From positions 62,001 through 126,000 of the forward strand of contig JANNRJ010000001.1 of NCBI GenBank assembly GCA_031401235.1: a DNA stretch of 64,000 bases. Direction: 5' to 3'. The translations under genes were made by a program, and so were the position numbers. Below the pieces are notes generated by a model that worked only from the letters and a program-made list of their open reading frames with translations, searched no databases and was not told the DNA's origin. Below are positions 51,902-60,406 of the stretch, one piece after another (the first letter of the stretch is position 1; each line of letters starts with the position of its first letter). The stretch is from UBA3006 sp031401235. GTDB lineage: Bacteria; Actinomycetota; Acidimicrobiia; Acidimicrobiales; Ilumatobacteraceae.

Positions 51902-53908
51902 CTACTTGGGCAATAATCGAGCCATCGCCACTTCAAGATCCGGCGACACTTTTAGACTTCCAATCGATGAGAGGTGTGATGAGTCCTCGTACGCCAGTTT
52001 TCCACCAATAAACTGAGAGCATCGTTCTTCGCCACAGAATTTAGTATTTAGGTTCAATATCTCAGTTGCACTGGAAAATTCGCCAACACTTCGCCTTTCG
52101 AGTTGATTCAGAAACTGCGTTCGTGCCTCAACAATCTTTCGCGATTCGGTTCCCGCCTGTCGATTCAAGAGGGATATGTCGTATCGGATGTCGAAAACAA
52201 AGTGAGGAACTGACTGAACTAGTAGTGGGCGGGCACCAGCAAACAGAATCTTGTTGAACATTTTTCTAACTTGTTCGCCCCACTGAAATCGTGCTTCTTT
52301 CAACGACAATTCGGGATTCCTGATGTCATTGACGTAGAGAGTGTTGAGGTTCGAAACAACGACGACGTCAGGTTTCAATGTCTTGATTACTGACCAAACG
52401 TTTGCCCGCCAAGCGTCACAATACGGTGTAAATGGCGATTTCGGCACTTGGAATGCACACCCAGGAAGAGTAAACACCAGCGCGTCTTGTTGCAATCTAT
52501 TTGCGGCGACGACGAAACCATCGCTTAACGACTTTGCGGTTGAATCACCCACAAGAATCGAAATCCCCTTCGGATTATCAGTTGAGTACCAACATGATTT
52601 GGCCTCACCGACGAAGACAAATTTTCCGGTGCAAGGCCGTTCGATAACGTGCGTCACGAGATTAAACGGCGTCACGCCAACTAAGTGTTTCCCTATCACC
52701 GGCGAAAGATTTGTCATTGCAGCCCACCCAACGGCAGCTATTACACCAAATGCAAATACAAAATGGGTCGCAGATGGTTTTGTCAGGGCAACACCTCGAC
52801 GAATTGGTTGTTCAATATAGTGATATTGGGCAACTGAAAACAGTGCCGTTAGAGCTAGCGCAATCACGGTCGTCGCGGCACTTTTGTGCATGAAAACGAC
52901 CGAAAAAATCCAAATTGGCCAGTGCCACAAATACAGACTGTAAGAAAGATCGCCAATATAGATAAGGAAACGAGTTTCAAGCAGACGCGATGTGAATGGC
53001 TTCCCGCGTCCAGCGTGAATAATTGCAACCGTTCCTGATACCGCTAGAACAACGGCGATTTCATTGAACGAACGTGAGGATAGAGCGTTACGACTGAGCA
53101 AATTTGAAGTCCATAGAACCGCGACGATGACAAGTACGATCGCCGAGCAAGCCCAAATTGTATTAACCGCGATTTTCTGCTTGTCTTGCCTCCATCGGTT
53201 GTGCGCAATGGCCAGCGAAGCGCCACACATGAATTCCCAAGCTCGTGTGACCGGTGAATAGAAAGCAAAGCGAGATGGTGATATTCCCATCTCTGCTAAC
53301 CAACTAATACCTGGCAAACCCTGCACCGCCGCTTCATAGCGAGAAAAGGCGATAAATAGAACAAGTGAAGCGACGAGCGAAACGAAACCAGCAACGACCA
53401 ATACGCGCGCAAATAATCTTGACTTCCAGCGTCGCATAATTGCTAGCACCACGAGAACAACTGGACCCCACAGAAAGTAAAATTGTTCTTCGACGGCCAG
53501 TGACCAAAAATGAAGCATCGGATTTGACGATGGATCAAGGGAAAAATAGTCGGACTTCAGCAAAACAAAATTTGACGAGTATGTCGCCGATGACAACAGC
53601 ATCTTGGCGGACATTTGTTGAGGCCCAAATGGGCTGAGAATAAAGAGTGAAGCGAACGCGGTGATAACGGCGACGACTGCAATTCCTGGAAGTAGACGCC
53701 GAATTCGACGGCGGTAGAATCTCTTCCAATCAAAACTCTGGTGCTGCTTTATGTCTCTTAATGCCGACAAGGCAATGACATAGCCGGAGATGACAAAAAA
53801 CATGTCAACACCGAGGTATCCACCCGAAATACCTAAATCAAAGTGATAGAAAATGACAAGAAGCACGGCAACGGCCCGAAGACCTTGAATGTCGGCTCGT
53901 TGATCCAC
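51902..53908 (-). CDS. Membrane acyltransferase (OafA-like) with SGNH-type extracytoplasmic domain
   Basis: 668 residues from GTG 53908; an upstream frame starts inside the tRNA-Arg gene and is unlikely. The N-terminal acyltransferase-3 part begins 'DIQGLRAVAVLLVIFYHF' and has about ten membrane helices with the conserved His. The C-terminal ~250 residues form the SGNH-like esterase domain with GDSTAKSLSDG and a late 'EDSSHLSSIGS' containing the His. It would O-acetylate surface polysaccharide or glycolipid. Downstream of tRNA-Arg on the same strand. Confidence 0.9.
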   Translation of the reverse strand: MDQRADIQGLRAVAVLLVIFYHFDLGISGGYLGVDMFFVISGYVIALSALRDIKQHQSFDWKRFYRRRIRRLLPGIAVVAVITAFASLFILSPFGPQQMSAKMLLSSATYSSNFVLLKSDYFSLDPSSNPMLHFWSLAVEEQFYFLWGPVVLVVLAIMRRWKSRLFARVLVVAGFVSLVASLVLFIAFSRYEAAVQGLPGISWLAEMGISPSRFAFYSPVTRAWEFMCGASLAIAHNRWRQDKQKIAVNTIWACSAIVLVIVAVLWTSNLLSRNALSSRSFNEIAVVLAVSGTVAIIHAGRGKPFTSRLLETRFLIYIGDLSYSLYLWHWPIWIFSVVFMHKSAATTVIALALTALFSVAQYHYIEQPIRRGVALTKPSATHFVFAFGVIAAVGWAAMTNLSPVIGKHLVGVTPFNLVTHVIERPCTGKFVFVGEAKSCWYSTDNPKGISILVGDSTAKSLSDGFVVAANRLQQDALVFTLPGCAFQVPKSPFTPYCDAWRANVWSVIKTLKPDVVVVSNLNTLYVNDIRNPELSLKEARFQWGEQVRKMFNKILFAGARPLLVQSVPHFVFDIRYDISLLNRQAGTESRKIVEARTQFLNQLERRSVGEFSSATEILNLNTKFCGEERCSQFIGGKLAYEDSSHLSSIGSLKVSPDLEVAMARLLPK

Positions 53909-53944
53909 ACGGAAATTGTAACGATTTAGGCGTCTCTCCAATAA

Positions 53945-54020
53945 TGGCGCGCTCGGCCGGAGTCGAACCGACAACCTTTTGATCCGTAGTCAAATGCTCT
54001 ATCCATTGAGCTACGAGCGC
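53945..54020 (-). tRNA. tRNA-Arg (ACG)
   Basis: Minus strand, from GCGCTCG at 54020, closing with CGAGCGC, discriminator G at 53948 and encoded CCA at 53947-53945. The anticodon loop CTACGGA gives anticodon ACG, the substrate of TadA, whose A34 becomes inosine to read CGU/CGC/CGA. Lies 36 bases upstream of the acyltransferase start. Confidence 0.97.
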
Positions 54021-54052
54021 AACAATGATTCAGTGTACTTACTACCTTTAAT

Positions 54053-54595
54053 CTAATTCCACGGTCCCCAACCGTTTCGTTGATACAACTTATAGGCGGC
54101 GAGTGCATTGAGTTTCGGATCGAGAAGTTGCTTTGCGCTCGTTACCCCAACGCTTGGTAACCAGGTCTTGTGCCAGCGATAATAGATCTGGAAGAGTCCG
54201 TAACAGCAAAAGTTGGCGGCTCGCGGAGCCAAATTACTCTCACGTCGTGCAATCGCAATAGCTCGATCTTCCAACTCATCGGGCCACGCATCACGAATGA
54301 TTTGCTCAACTTCTGTTGGTGTATATTTTGCCGCAACTATTACGACTGGTGGCTGCTCGGCCGCCGGAACACAAACCTTGTCTCCAATCAAAATGACCGT
54401 CGACATTGAAGCGTTGTTGATCGCCAAAATCCGCTTCAATGAAATATTCGATTTGGCGGCGATTGACCACCACGAATCACCGCGACGAGCACTATACGTG
54501 TTGGCGCATTCGCTTGCCCGCACAGTGCCAGAACTGACCGAGAGGGTCGCCGCAACAAGCAATAGCGAAAGTACGCAGCGTGGGTAACTTTTCAT
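54053..54595 (-). CDS. Secreted LysM / transglycosylase (SLT-like) protein
   Basis: 180 residues from ATG 54595. Signal peptide with cleavage about after residue 27 (VRA-S), LysM domain (about 33-78: 'YSARRGDSWWSIAAKSN'), then a lysozyme-like domain with candidate catalytic Glu119 in ARRESN and the closing YQRNGWGPWN. It would bind and cut peptidoglycan. The A of its ATG is also the last base of the CCA of the upstream tRNA-Ser(GCU), so after tRNA processing the mRNA would have no 5' leader. Length is compact for the family. Confidence 0.88.
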   Translation of the reverse strand: MKSYPRCVLSLLLVAATLSVSSGTVRASECANTYSARRGDSWWSIAAKSNISLKRILAINNASMSTVILIGDKVCVPAAEQPPVVIVAAKYTPTEVEQIIRDAWPDELEDRAIAIARRESNLAPRAANFCCYGLFQIYYRWHKTWLPSVGVTSAKQLLDPKLNALAAYKLYQRNGWGPWN

Positions 54596-54686
54596 GGCGG
54601 AGAGGGTGGGATTTGAACCCACGGTCCGGTGAAACCCGGACAACGCCTTAGCAGGGCGCCCCATTCGGCCTCTCTGGCACCTCTCC
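54595..54686 (-). tRNA. tRNA-Ser (GCU)
   Basis: Minus strand, from GGAGAGG at 54686, closing with CCTCTCC, discriminator G at 54598 and encoded CCA at 54597-54595. The anticodon loop CTGCTAA gives GCU, reading AGC and AGU. A long class II variable arm is present. The final A of CCA is the first base of the next gene's ATG, a one-base overlap. Confidence 0.96.
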
Positions 54687-54731
54687 AAATACAAATCTGT
54701 AGAACTCTGATGAATGAGCAATCAAGTGTAC

Positions 54732-54818
54732 TGGCGGAACGGGAGGGATTCGAACCCCCGGGCCTTTTGGGCCGTCCGCTTTCAAGGCGGATGCGTTTGT
54801 CCACTCTGCCACCGTTCC
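54732..54818 (-). tRNA. tRNA-Ser (UGA)
   Basis: Minus strand, from GGAACGG at 54818, closing with CCGTTCC, discriminator G at 54735 and encoded CCA at 54734-54732. The anticodon loop CTTGAAA gives UGA, reading UCA and (with wobble) UCN. It lies 11 bases after the pheA stop and 45 bases before tRNA-Ser(GCU), suggesting a common transcript. Confidence 0.96.
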
Positions 54819-54829
54819 GTTTAGAAACG

Positions 54830-55786
54830 CTATCGGACAACGCGTGATCTTAGAACCGTCACCCAATCATCCGCTTCACGCCATCGTGCGTCGGCGTGCT
54901 CACGAGTCGAATGTGCGTGCGCTCCGGCTGCCGGATAACTTCCTAAAAATTTAACCGCTCCTTGCTTTGCATGAAGATCGCGAAGCACATCCGCCATAAG
55001 TTCATCTTCAATATGTCCGTCCGCATAAATCACGAAGCAATAATCGCCTAAACCACCGAGCTTGGTTGGTCGCGACAGCAACTGCGAGAGGTTGATTCGA
55101 CGAGCGGCAAACTCCTGCAAGATAGAAATCAAACTTCCAGGTTCATCCGCTCGTTGGAACACAACGAGTGCCGTCTTGTCGTGGCCAGTTGAGGGAGGAA
55201 TCGTTGATTTTCCAACGATGACAAATCGAGTTTGATTACCGCGGTGATCGGCGATATCCGAGGCAACTACTTCCAATCCGTAAAGGTGTGCAGCGTTTCG
55301 TGGGGCAATGGCGGCCATACCGATCTGAGGATCCTCACCGACGAGTCGGGCCGCTTCAGCAGTCGAATGAGCCGCACGAATCTCCACTGATTGCAAGTGC
55401 TTACGAATGTAACTGTGACATTGCGCAGTAGCCACGGGTATCGAAAGTAGAACCTTGATCTCTGACAGCGAAGTTCCTGGTCGGGCTAGAACACAATGTT
55501 CAATGTCGAGTACTACTTCTCGTTGAATGAGTAAATCGTGGTCAAAGACAAGTGCGTCTTGAGTGAAGTTGACCGTTCCCTCGATTGAATTTTCAATCGG
55601 CACGAATCCCAAATCAACTTCTCCCGATACGACGCCATCCAAGACATCTGGGACTGTTCGAAATGGAACATGCGTGTAGGAACCAAGATCGAGCTGAGTC
55701 AGCAGAGCCTGTTCTGTGAAGGTTCCGGCGGGACCAAAATAGCCAATTTTCTGAGAAGTCTGAGACACGTCATCTAGGTTAGACAC
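54830..55786 (-). CDS. pheA: Prephenate dehydratase
   Basis: 318 residues if started at GTG 55786, which has an AGGTAGG ribosome site; GTG 55768 or TTG 55822 are alternatives. The catalytic domain runs 'IGYFGPAGTFTEQALL' to 'DHRGNQTRFVIVG', including the TRF motif, and an ACT domain follows ('TALVVFQRADEPGSLISILQEFAARRINLSQLLSRPT'). It converts prephenate to phenylpyruvate and is normally inhibited by phenylalanine via ACT. The first gene of a minus-strand series that includes three tRNAs. Confidence 0.95.
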   Translation of the reverse strand: MSNLDDVSQTSQKIGYFGPAGTFTEQALLTQLDLGSYTHVPFRTVPDVLDGVVSGEVDLGFVPIENSIEGTVNFTQDALVFDHDLLIQREVVLDIEHCVLARPGTSLSEIKVLLSIPVATAQCHSYIRKHLQSVEIRAAHSTAEAARLVGEDPQIGMAAIAPRNAAHLYGLEVVASDIADHRGNQTRFVIVGKSTIPPSTGHDKTALVVFQRADEPGSLISILQEFAARRINLSQLLSRPTKLGGLGDYCFVIYADGHIEDELMADVLRDLHAKQGAVKFLGSYPAAGAHAHSTREHADARWREADDWVTVLRSRVVR

Positions 55787-55843
55787 GAAACATTCGCCTA
55801 CCTGTCTAATTGATTTTGACAATCTACGACTAACCTGTTGATC

Positions 55844-56188
55844 ATGTACGAGTATGTTGCATTTAATCCGTATAACTCCAGCCCTGAAGCACTGGCGGCG
55901 GAACTCACAAAAAAATCCGCCGAGGGTTGGGATGTCGTCGATATTGTGACCACATTTGACGGACGATTCTGTGCATTTTTGCGCCGAGCAACAAGTTCTA
56001 CAGTCGCCTCGGGAACTGTCGCCGCTTCACCCGGCGATATCGCAAACACAGCTACCACTCCAGCAGTGCCTGCTGGCTGGTATGCCGACCCGTCGAGTCG
56101 ATTTGAGTTGCGGTACTGGAGCGGAACTGAATGGACCGAGCACGTTTCACGCTCGGGCCAACAATTCACCGACCCACCGGTTGCCTGA
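55844..56188 (+). CDS. DUF4177-like plus DUF2510 small protein
   Basis: 114 residues from ATG 55844. The N-terminal half (YEYVAFNP...LAAELTKKSAEGWDVVDIV...CAFLRR) resembles the small DUF4177 fold; after a Thr/Ala/Pro linker, the C-terminus has the actinobacterial DUF2510 motif 'PAGWYADPSSRFELRYWSGTEWTEHVS'. DUF2510 often sits next to membrane segments and is of unknown function; here there is no membrane helix. It is divergent from pheA and directly precedes the MBL-Rieske gene on the same strand. Confidence 0.8.
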   Translation: MYEYVAFNPYNSSPEALAAELTKKSAEGWDVVDIVTTFDGRFCAFLRRATSSTVASGTVAASPGDIANTATTPAVPAGWYADPSSRFELRYWSGTEWTEHVSRSGQQFTDPPVA

Positions 56189-56194
56189 TTGCCG

Positions 56195-57745
56195 ATGAGG
56201 GCAACCTCCCTCGGTCACGCAGGGATTTTGGTGCGCACGCACCAGGCAAGCATTGTCTGCGATCCGTGGTTTGAGCCAGCGTTTTTTGGCTCATGGTTTC
56301 CATTTCCGCGCAATGATCAATTGAGCGATGAATTACTCGCCGACCTAGAGCATCCGTCGTATCTTTACATCTCACATCAGCACGGCGACCACTTGGATGA
56401 AACTTGGCTCGCCTCACATGTAGACAAGTCAACGCCAGTATTACTTCCAGATTTTGCAACCCGTGAACTAGAGCGACAACTCAGCCGACTCGGGTTCAGT
56501 CATTTTATTCGGACACGAGATGGTGTGGAACTCGATCTGGGTAATGAATTGCGAATCGCGATTCATGTTGAATCGGCTATAATTGATGGCCCGGGTGGTG
56601 ATTCAGCAATAGTGATCAGTGACGGTGACACACGCCTCGTCAATCAAAATGACTGTCGCACTCGTGATCTTGCAGCACTACGTTCTCACGGACCGGTCGA
56701 CATGCATTGGTTGCAGTTCAGCGGCGCAATTTGGTATCCGATGGTGTACGAGGAGCCGCTTGATCGACTCATGGTTCTGGCACGAGCCAAGGTGGAGAGT
56801 CAATTCAGTCGAGCACTGCATTATGTATCGGCAATTGGTGCCCGAGTTGTGGTGCCATCGGCCGGTCCACCGTGCTTTCTTGATGACGAACTTTTTGGTT
56901 TCAACATGATCACCGGTAACGAACTCTCGATCTTCCCCGATCAAACAATCTTTATCCGCCGACTGCGTGCGGCCGGTAACGAGAGCGGAGTGATGAATAT
57001 CCCCGGCACCACGATTGATGTCAGTGCTGGATTAGTTCATGTTGTGCACCCCACCACCGATGAAAAGGTGCGTGAACCTTTTGAAAACAAAGCCGAGTAC
57101 TTACGGGCCTATCAAGCCGACTGGGCACCGTGGCTAGCTCGACACAAAACATCATGGCCGACAACTCAAACCGATCTTGTCACCACACTTCAAGCGTGGT
57201 GGCAACCGTTATTCGAGATGGCACCAACCCTTCGTGAATTGATTGGTGGTGGGTGTGTTTTGGATCTCGGTGATCTCAAGATCTACATCGATTTTTCCAG
57301 TGGGAAAGTCGAGTCATTTAACTTTCAGCCATTTGGTTATCGGTTCACCATTCAACGTCAATTGGTTGAAGCAATAGTTGCCTCACGCGCCGTCGATTGG
57401 TCTAACTCGCTTCTATTGTCGTGCCGATTCACCGCTTGGCGGGATGGCGAATTCAATGAATATCTGTACAACTTTTTCAAGAGTCTGTCCATTGAACGGA
57501 TGCGTCGAGCCGAAGCTGAGGCCGTTCGTCGCTCATTTCCCCAACCCGAGAATCTTGAAGAGATCGAACTAGGCAATTACATCATGCAGCGCCAATGTCC
57601 ACATCGTCAGGCCGACCTTTCAGTGTTTGGTGAAATTCATGGCGATCAACTCGTCTGCACATTGCACGGATGGCGATTCAATCTTGCCGACGGCAGTTGT
57701 CTAAACGCTCAAGATCGTCATCTTCGAGTACGCCGAAAAACATGA
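56195..57745 (+). CDS. Metallo-beta-lactamase-fold / C-terminal Rieske [2Fe-2S] fusion protein
   Basis: 516 residues from ATG 56195, 6 bases after the previous stop. The N-terminal MBL fold has HQHGDH (H61, H63, D65, H66), DPWF for the second metal region and the UlaG-like layout. The last 50 residues hold a Rieske cluster: C468-x-H470 and C488-x2-H491. Known Rieske/MBL proteins such as CMP-Neu5Ac hydroxylase carry the cluster at the N-terminus; here the order is reversed. The middle region has several Trp and Tyr residues and no clear match. Function is open, possibly an oxygenase on a sugar or lipid. Confidence 0.82.
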   Translation: MRATSLGHAGILVRTHQASIVCDPWFEPAFFGSWFPFPRNDQLSDELLADLEHPSYLYISHQHGDHLDETWLASHVDKSTPVLLPDFATRELERQLSRLGFSHFIRTRDGVELDLGNELRIAIHVESAIIDGPGGDSAIVISDGDTRLVNQNDCRTRDLAALRSHGPVDMHWLQFSGAIWYPMVYEEPLDRLMVLARAKVESQFSRALHYVSAIGARVVVPSAGPPCFLDDELFGFNMITGNELSIFPDQTIFIRRLRAAGNESGVMNIPGTTIDVSAGLVHVVHPTTDEKVREPFENKAEYLRAYQADWAPWLARHKTSWPTTQTDLVTTLQAWWQPLFEMAPTLRELIGGGCVLDLGDLKIYIDFSSGKVESFNFQPFGYRFTIQRQLVEAIVASRAVDWSNSLLLSCRFTAWRDGEFNEYLYNFFKSLSIERMRRAEAEAVRRSFPQPENLEEIELGNYIMQRQCPHRQADLSVFGEIHGDQLVCTLHGWRFNLADGSCLNAQDRHLRVRRKT

Positions 57746-57755
57746 CCTCCGAGGC

Positions 57756-58526
57756 TTACCCGTAGACCCATACCTGAGTGTTTCGAGGCAGTAGGTCGAG
57801 ATCCCAGATCATGTCCATTGCTGAGATGCTCACGCGAACACACCCGTGAGATGCCGGGTATGCCGGAACAATGTATGAACCGTGAATTGCGATTCCACCG
57901 ATGAAATATTTCGGCCGATAAATCTGACCGAGATCGCCCACCCACCAGCCATCAGGGCGCTCGCGATTGATCTTGAACTTGCCCACGGGGGTAATTGCCT
58001 TTCCGGATATCAGTACCCCGGGTGAGTTGCCATCGGGTTCGGTGTATTCGCGATCGTCTCCAGTTGACGCATTAAGAACGAATACGGTCTCGCCGTCGCG
58101 AACGAGAAACACCAGTTGTCTCTCCTTGTCAACTTCGGCCAAACTTCCGTCGCTCGATATTGCTTGCGGGCGTATTTTCTGTCGATCTAGAAGCCAAGCC
58201 GTGGCGTCGTTGATACTCCCGGTCGGGTGGAGTTGGTAATACTTCTGAAATGCCATAACCGCTTGGCGAGTCGTGGTGTCATATGTGCCATTTACGCTGG
58301 CCAACCAGAATCCGAGATCGATGAGCTTTTGTTGCGCTGCTTTGGTGCTCAACCCGCTTCGCTGATTGACCGCGGAGATACCCGTTTCCACCATTACCGT
58401 CGTCGTCGTTACCGGAGTGCTCGTACTAGTCGAGGCAATGGTTTGGGCTTGCGACCACTGGCCACATCCGACCAAAAATATTGCTGTCAGCGTAATCGCA
58501 CTGGAACGAAGGAGAATGCGGTGCAT
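57756..58526 (-). CDS. Lipoprotein L,D-transpeptidase with peptidoglycan-binding domain
   Basis: 256 residues from ATG 58526; an upstream start overlaps the oxygenase gene. Lipobox LVGC puts the lipid on C21. After a Thr/Ser linker comes a PG_binding_1 domain (GLSTKAAQQKLIDLGFWLASVNGTYDTTTRQAVMAFQKYY), then the YkuD catalytic domain with IHGSY and SHGCVRVS (Cys229, His227). It forms 3-3 cross-links in the cell wall. The gene is 2 bases from the oxygenase stop, so possibly co-transcribed. Confidence 0.93.
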   Translation of the reverse strand: MHRILLRSSAITLTAIFLVGCGQWSQAQTIASTSTSTPVTTTTVMVETGISAVNQRSGLSTKAAQQKLIDLGFWLASVNGTYDTTTRQAVMAFQKYYQLHPTGSINDATAWLLDRQKIRPQAISSDGSLAEVDKERQLVFLVRDGETVFVLNASTGDDREYTEPDGNSPGVLISGKAITPVGKFKINRERPDGWWVGDLGQIYRPKYFIGGIAIHGSYIVPAYPASHGCVRVSISAMDMIWDLDLLPRNTQVWVYG

Positions 58527-58528
58527 AA

Positions 58529-59149
58529 TCAGTGGACAGTGAGCGGTAACTCGCACCAAATGGTGAGGCTATATTTCACGCCCCTTGTAATCGGTGTGCT
58601 TCTATGAGGGTGAGTTACCAAACTGGGCCATGCCAATAGCGTACCTACAGGTAGAGACGAGTTGGTGACGTGTTGTCTCGGAAACTCAAGTTCTGCGCCT
58701 TCGTAGTCATCGTTTAGTTTCACGCTTGCTGACACCTGGGCAACATCATGGTGTAGACGCAGTTCCTCTTGTTCTCCCGACTTGTACTTGATGATAAATG
58801 CATCATTGATGCCGTGATAGTCAATGAGCGGCCAATGTTGGCGGAGTTGCGGCCACACTCGCTCACCAATGTCTTGCTGAACCGCCTCAAACAGTCGCGG
58901 ACTTATTACAGCCAGTGACATCTCGTGACCGGGTACGGGATCACCTACTTGAGCATCAAAACCACCGACCGCTTCGGCGGCACGAATGATTGCCTGACAA
59001 AATTTGGGATTCCAAAACGGAATCACGTAAAGATCGTCGCCCAATTCAGTACAACCGGTACGCTCGTCCGCTGCGTCGGCATAGCCGAGTACTCGCTGTA
59101 AATCATCAAACTGCTGAGCCATCTCCTCCATCGTGACACGCCACAGCAT
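58529..59149 (-). CDS. 2-oxoglutarate/Fe(II)-dependent oxygenase, PLOD/prolyl-hydroxylase-like
   Basis: 206 residues. The HxD...H iron triad is seen as LRLHHD and HPHRSTPITRGVKYSLTIW, where the following Arg in 'TRGVKYSLTIW' would bind 2-oxoglutarate. The fold spacing matches small procollagen-lysyl-type hydroxylases. It may hydroxylate a protein or amino-acid side chain; the target is unknown. It overlaps no other gene and sits upstream of the L,D-transpeptidase gene. Confidence 0.87.
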   Translation of the reverse strand: MLWRVTMEEMAQQFDDLQRVLGYADAADERTGCTELGDDLYVIPFWNPKFCQAIIRAAEAVGGFDAQVGDPVPGHEMSLAVISPRLFEAVQQDIGERVWPQLRQHWPLIDYHGINDAFIIKYKSGEQEELRLHHDVAQVSASVKLNDDYEGAELEFPRQHVTNSSLPVGTLLAWPSLVTHPHRSTPITRGVKYSLTIWCELPLTVH

Positions 59150-59200
59150 TTGATTTCGCGCATCACTTGCTAGATATCGCTGGCAGTAGGCTTTATCCTC

Positions 59201-60391
59201 ATGCGCAGTAACAACTCCAGTATTCCCGAGATCGATCTGCGCTCCGTGCGAGATGCATTGATATTGCGCTGGTGGATTATCCCATTGGTAATGCTTCTAA
59301 GTGTTGGCTTTCTGTTTGCCAATGAGTCTGATTTGCAAACATCCCCTGCCTACGTCCAGATATCTCGTACCTACGAGGCGCGAGATGAATCCTCCGTGTT
59401 AACTGTCGCCGGAATTGATCCGGCATCGATCATTCCCTACCCAAGTTTTGATAACCAATTAATTGTTCTGCAAACTCCTGAGTCACGCCAGAAAATCGCC
59501 GCAAGCATCAACGCTGAAACATCGGTGTCGGTGAGTCGATCGGAACAAACATTTTCACTCCTTGACACCATCGAAGGTGAAGGGAAAAAACGATTCACCT
59601 TTCTCAGCGTTGGAACCCCTGCGTACTCATTTGCTTGTGCCGCGCCAACCGTTGACGAGTGCGAAGTCGCTCTTGATGCCTACGTTGCGGAAGTTTCATT
59701 ACTTCGTGCCCAGAGTATTCAACAAGGGTTTGAACGTGCCGAAAAACTTATGAATGCACTTATTGGAAGTTCTCAAAGCGAGAATCCGTCATTGATAATC
59801 AAACAGCAAGCGTTGGCAACTGGAAAATCGTTGGTTACGGGTGAAATGGCGCTCATTTCAACGACTTCAGAAAATATCGGACCAACGGTTGGCACAGTCA
59901 ATGCATCAACTTATGTATTCGGGCTCGGTGTAGGTGCACTTCTCGGTTTGCTGGTTGTGTTGCAACTGTCGGTGACAGATAAGAGAATTCGGTCAAAACG
60001 AAGGCTAACTGCTTTAGTCGGCGAGGAATTCAATCTCGGCACCTTACGACTTAACCGGGAAGATTCAAGTTCGCAGCATGTCGCCGCTGTCTTAGTGCAC
60101 CAAGCCGCGTTACATGGTGCGACAATTATTCGCCTACTTCCAATTGGTGACGGCAGTATTGATTCAACTTCCACGGCCCTGACCGAGGCTCTGCGAGGGC
60201 ATCCGATAGTCGTCGCTGCAATGAAAAATGTGGATCACCTCACAACAACCGAATTGCTGCCTCCACCTCAGTCAGTCGTCGTGCTAGTGGCAGATACGCA
60301 CTCAAGTCGGACTGACGATCTTGAGAAGGTATGGACAATTGTTGAACATGCGGGCAACACGATTGCTGGCATCATTCTTGTCCAGCACTAA
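59201..60391 (+). CDS. Wzz-like chain-length determinant with degenerate BY-kinase-like domain
   Basis: 396 residues. Two membrane helices (about 23-42 and 236-258) frame an extracytoplasmic domain, as in polysaccharide co-polymerases. The C-terminal cytosolic 110 residues resemble a bacterial tyrosine-kinase ATPase but lack a proper Walker A: the loop reads LPIGDGSIDSTST, without the Lys. It is likely an inactive remnant that still binds partners, controlling polymer length. It starts a surface-polysaccharide group with the next genes. Confidence 0.78.
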   Translation: MRSNNSSIPEIDLRSVRDALILRWWIIPLVMLLSVGFLFANESDLQTSPAYVQISRTYEARDESSVLTVAGIDPASIIPYPSFDNQLIVLQTPESRQKIAASINAETSVSVSRSEQTFSLLDTIEGEGKKRFTFLSVGTPAYSFACAAPTVDECEVALDAYVAEVSLLRAQSIQQGFERAEKLMNALIGSSQSENPSLIIKQQALATGKSLVTGEMALISTTSENIGPTVGTVNASTYVFGLGVGALLGLLVVLQLSVTDKRIRSKRRLTALVGEEFNLGTLRLNREDSSSQHVAAVLVHQAALHGATIIRLLPIGDGSIDSTSTALTEALRGHPIVVAAMKNVDHLTTTELLPPPQSVVVLVADTHSSRTDDLEKVWTIVEHAGNTIAGIILVQH

Positions 60392-60406
60392 CCGTAGAAT
60401 GTCACG

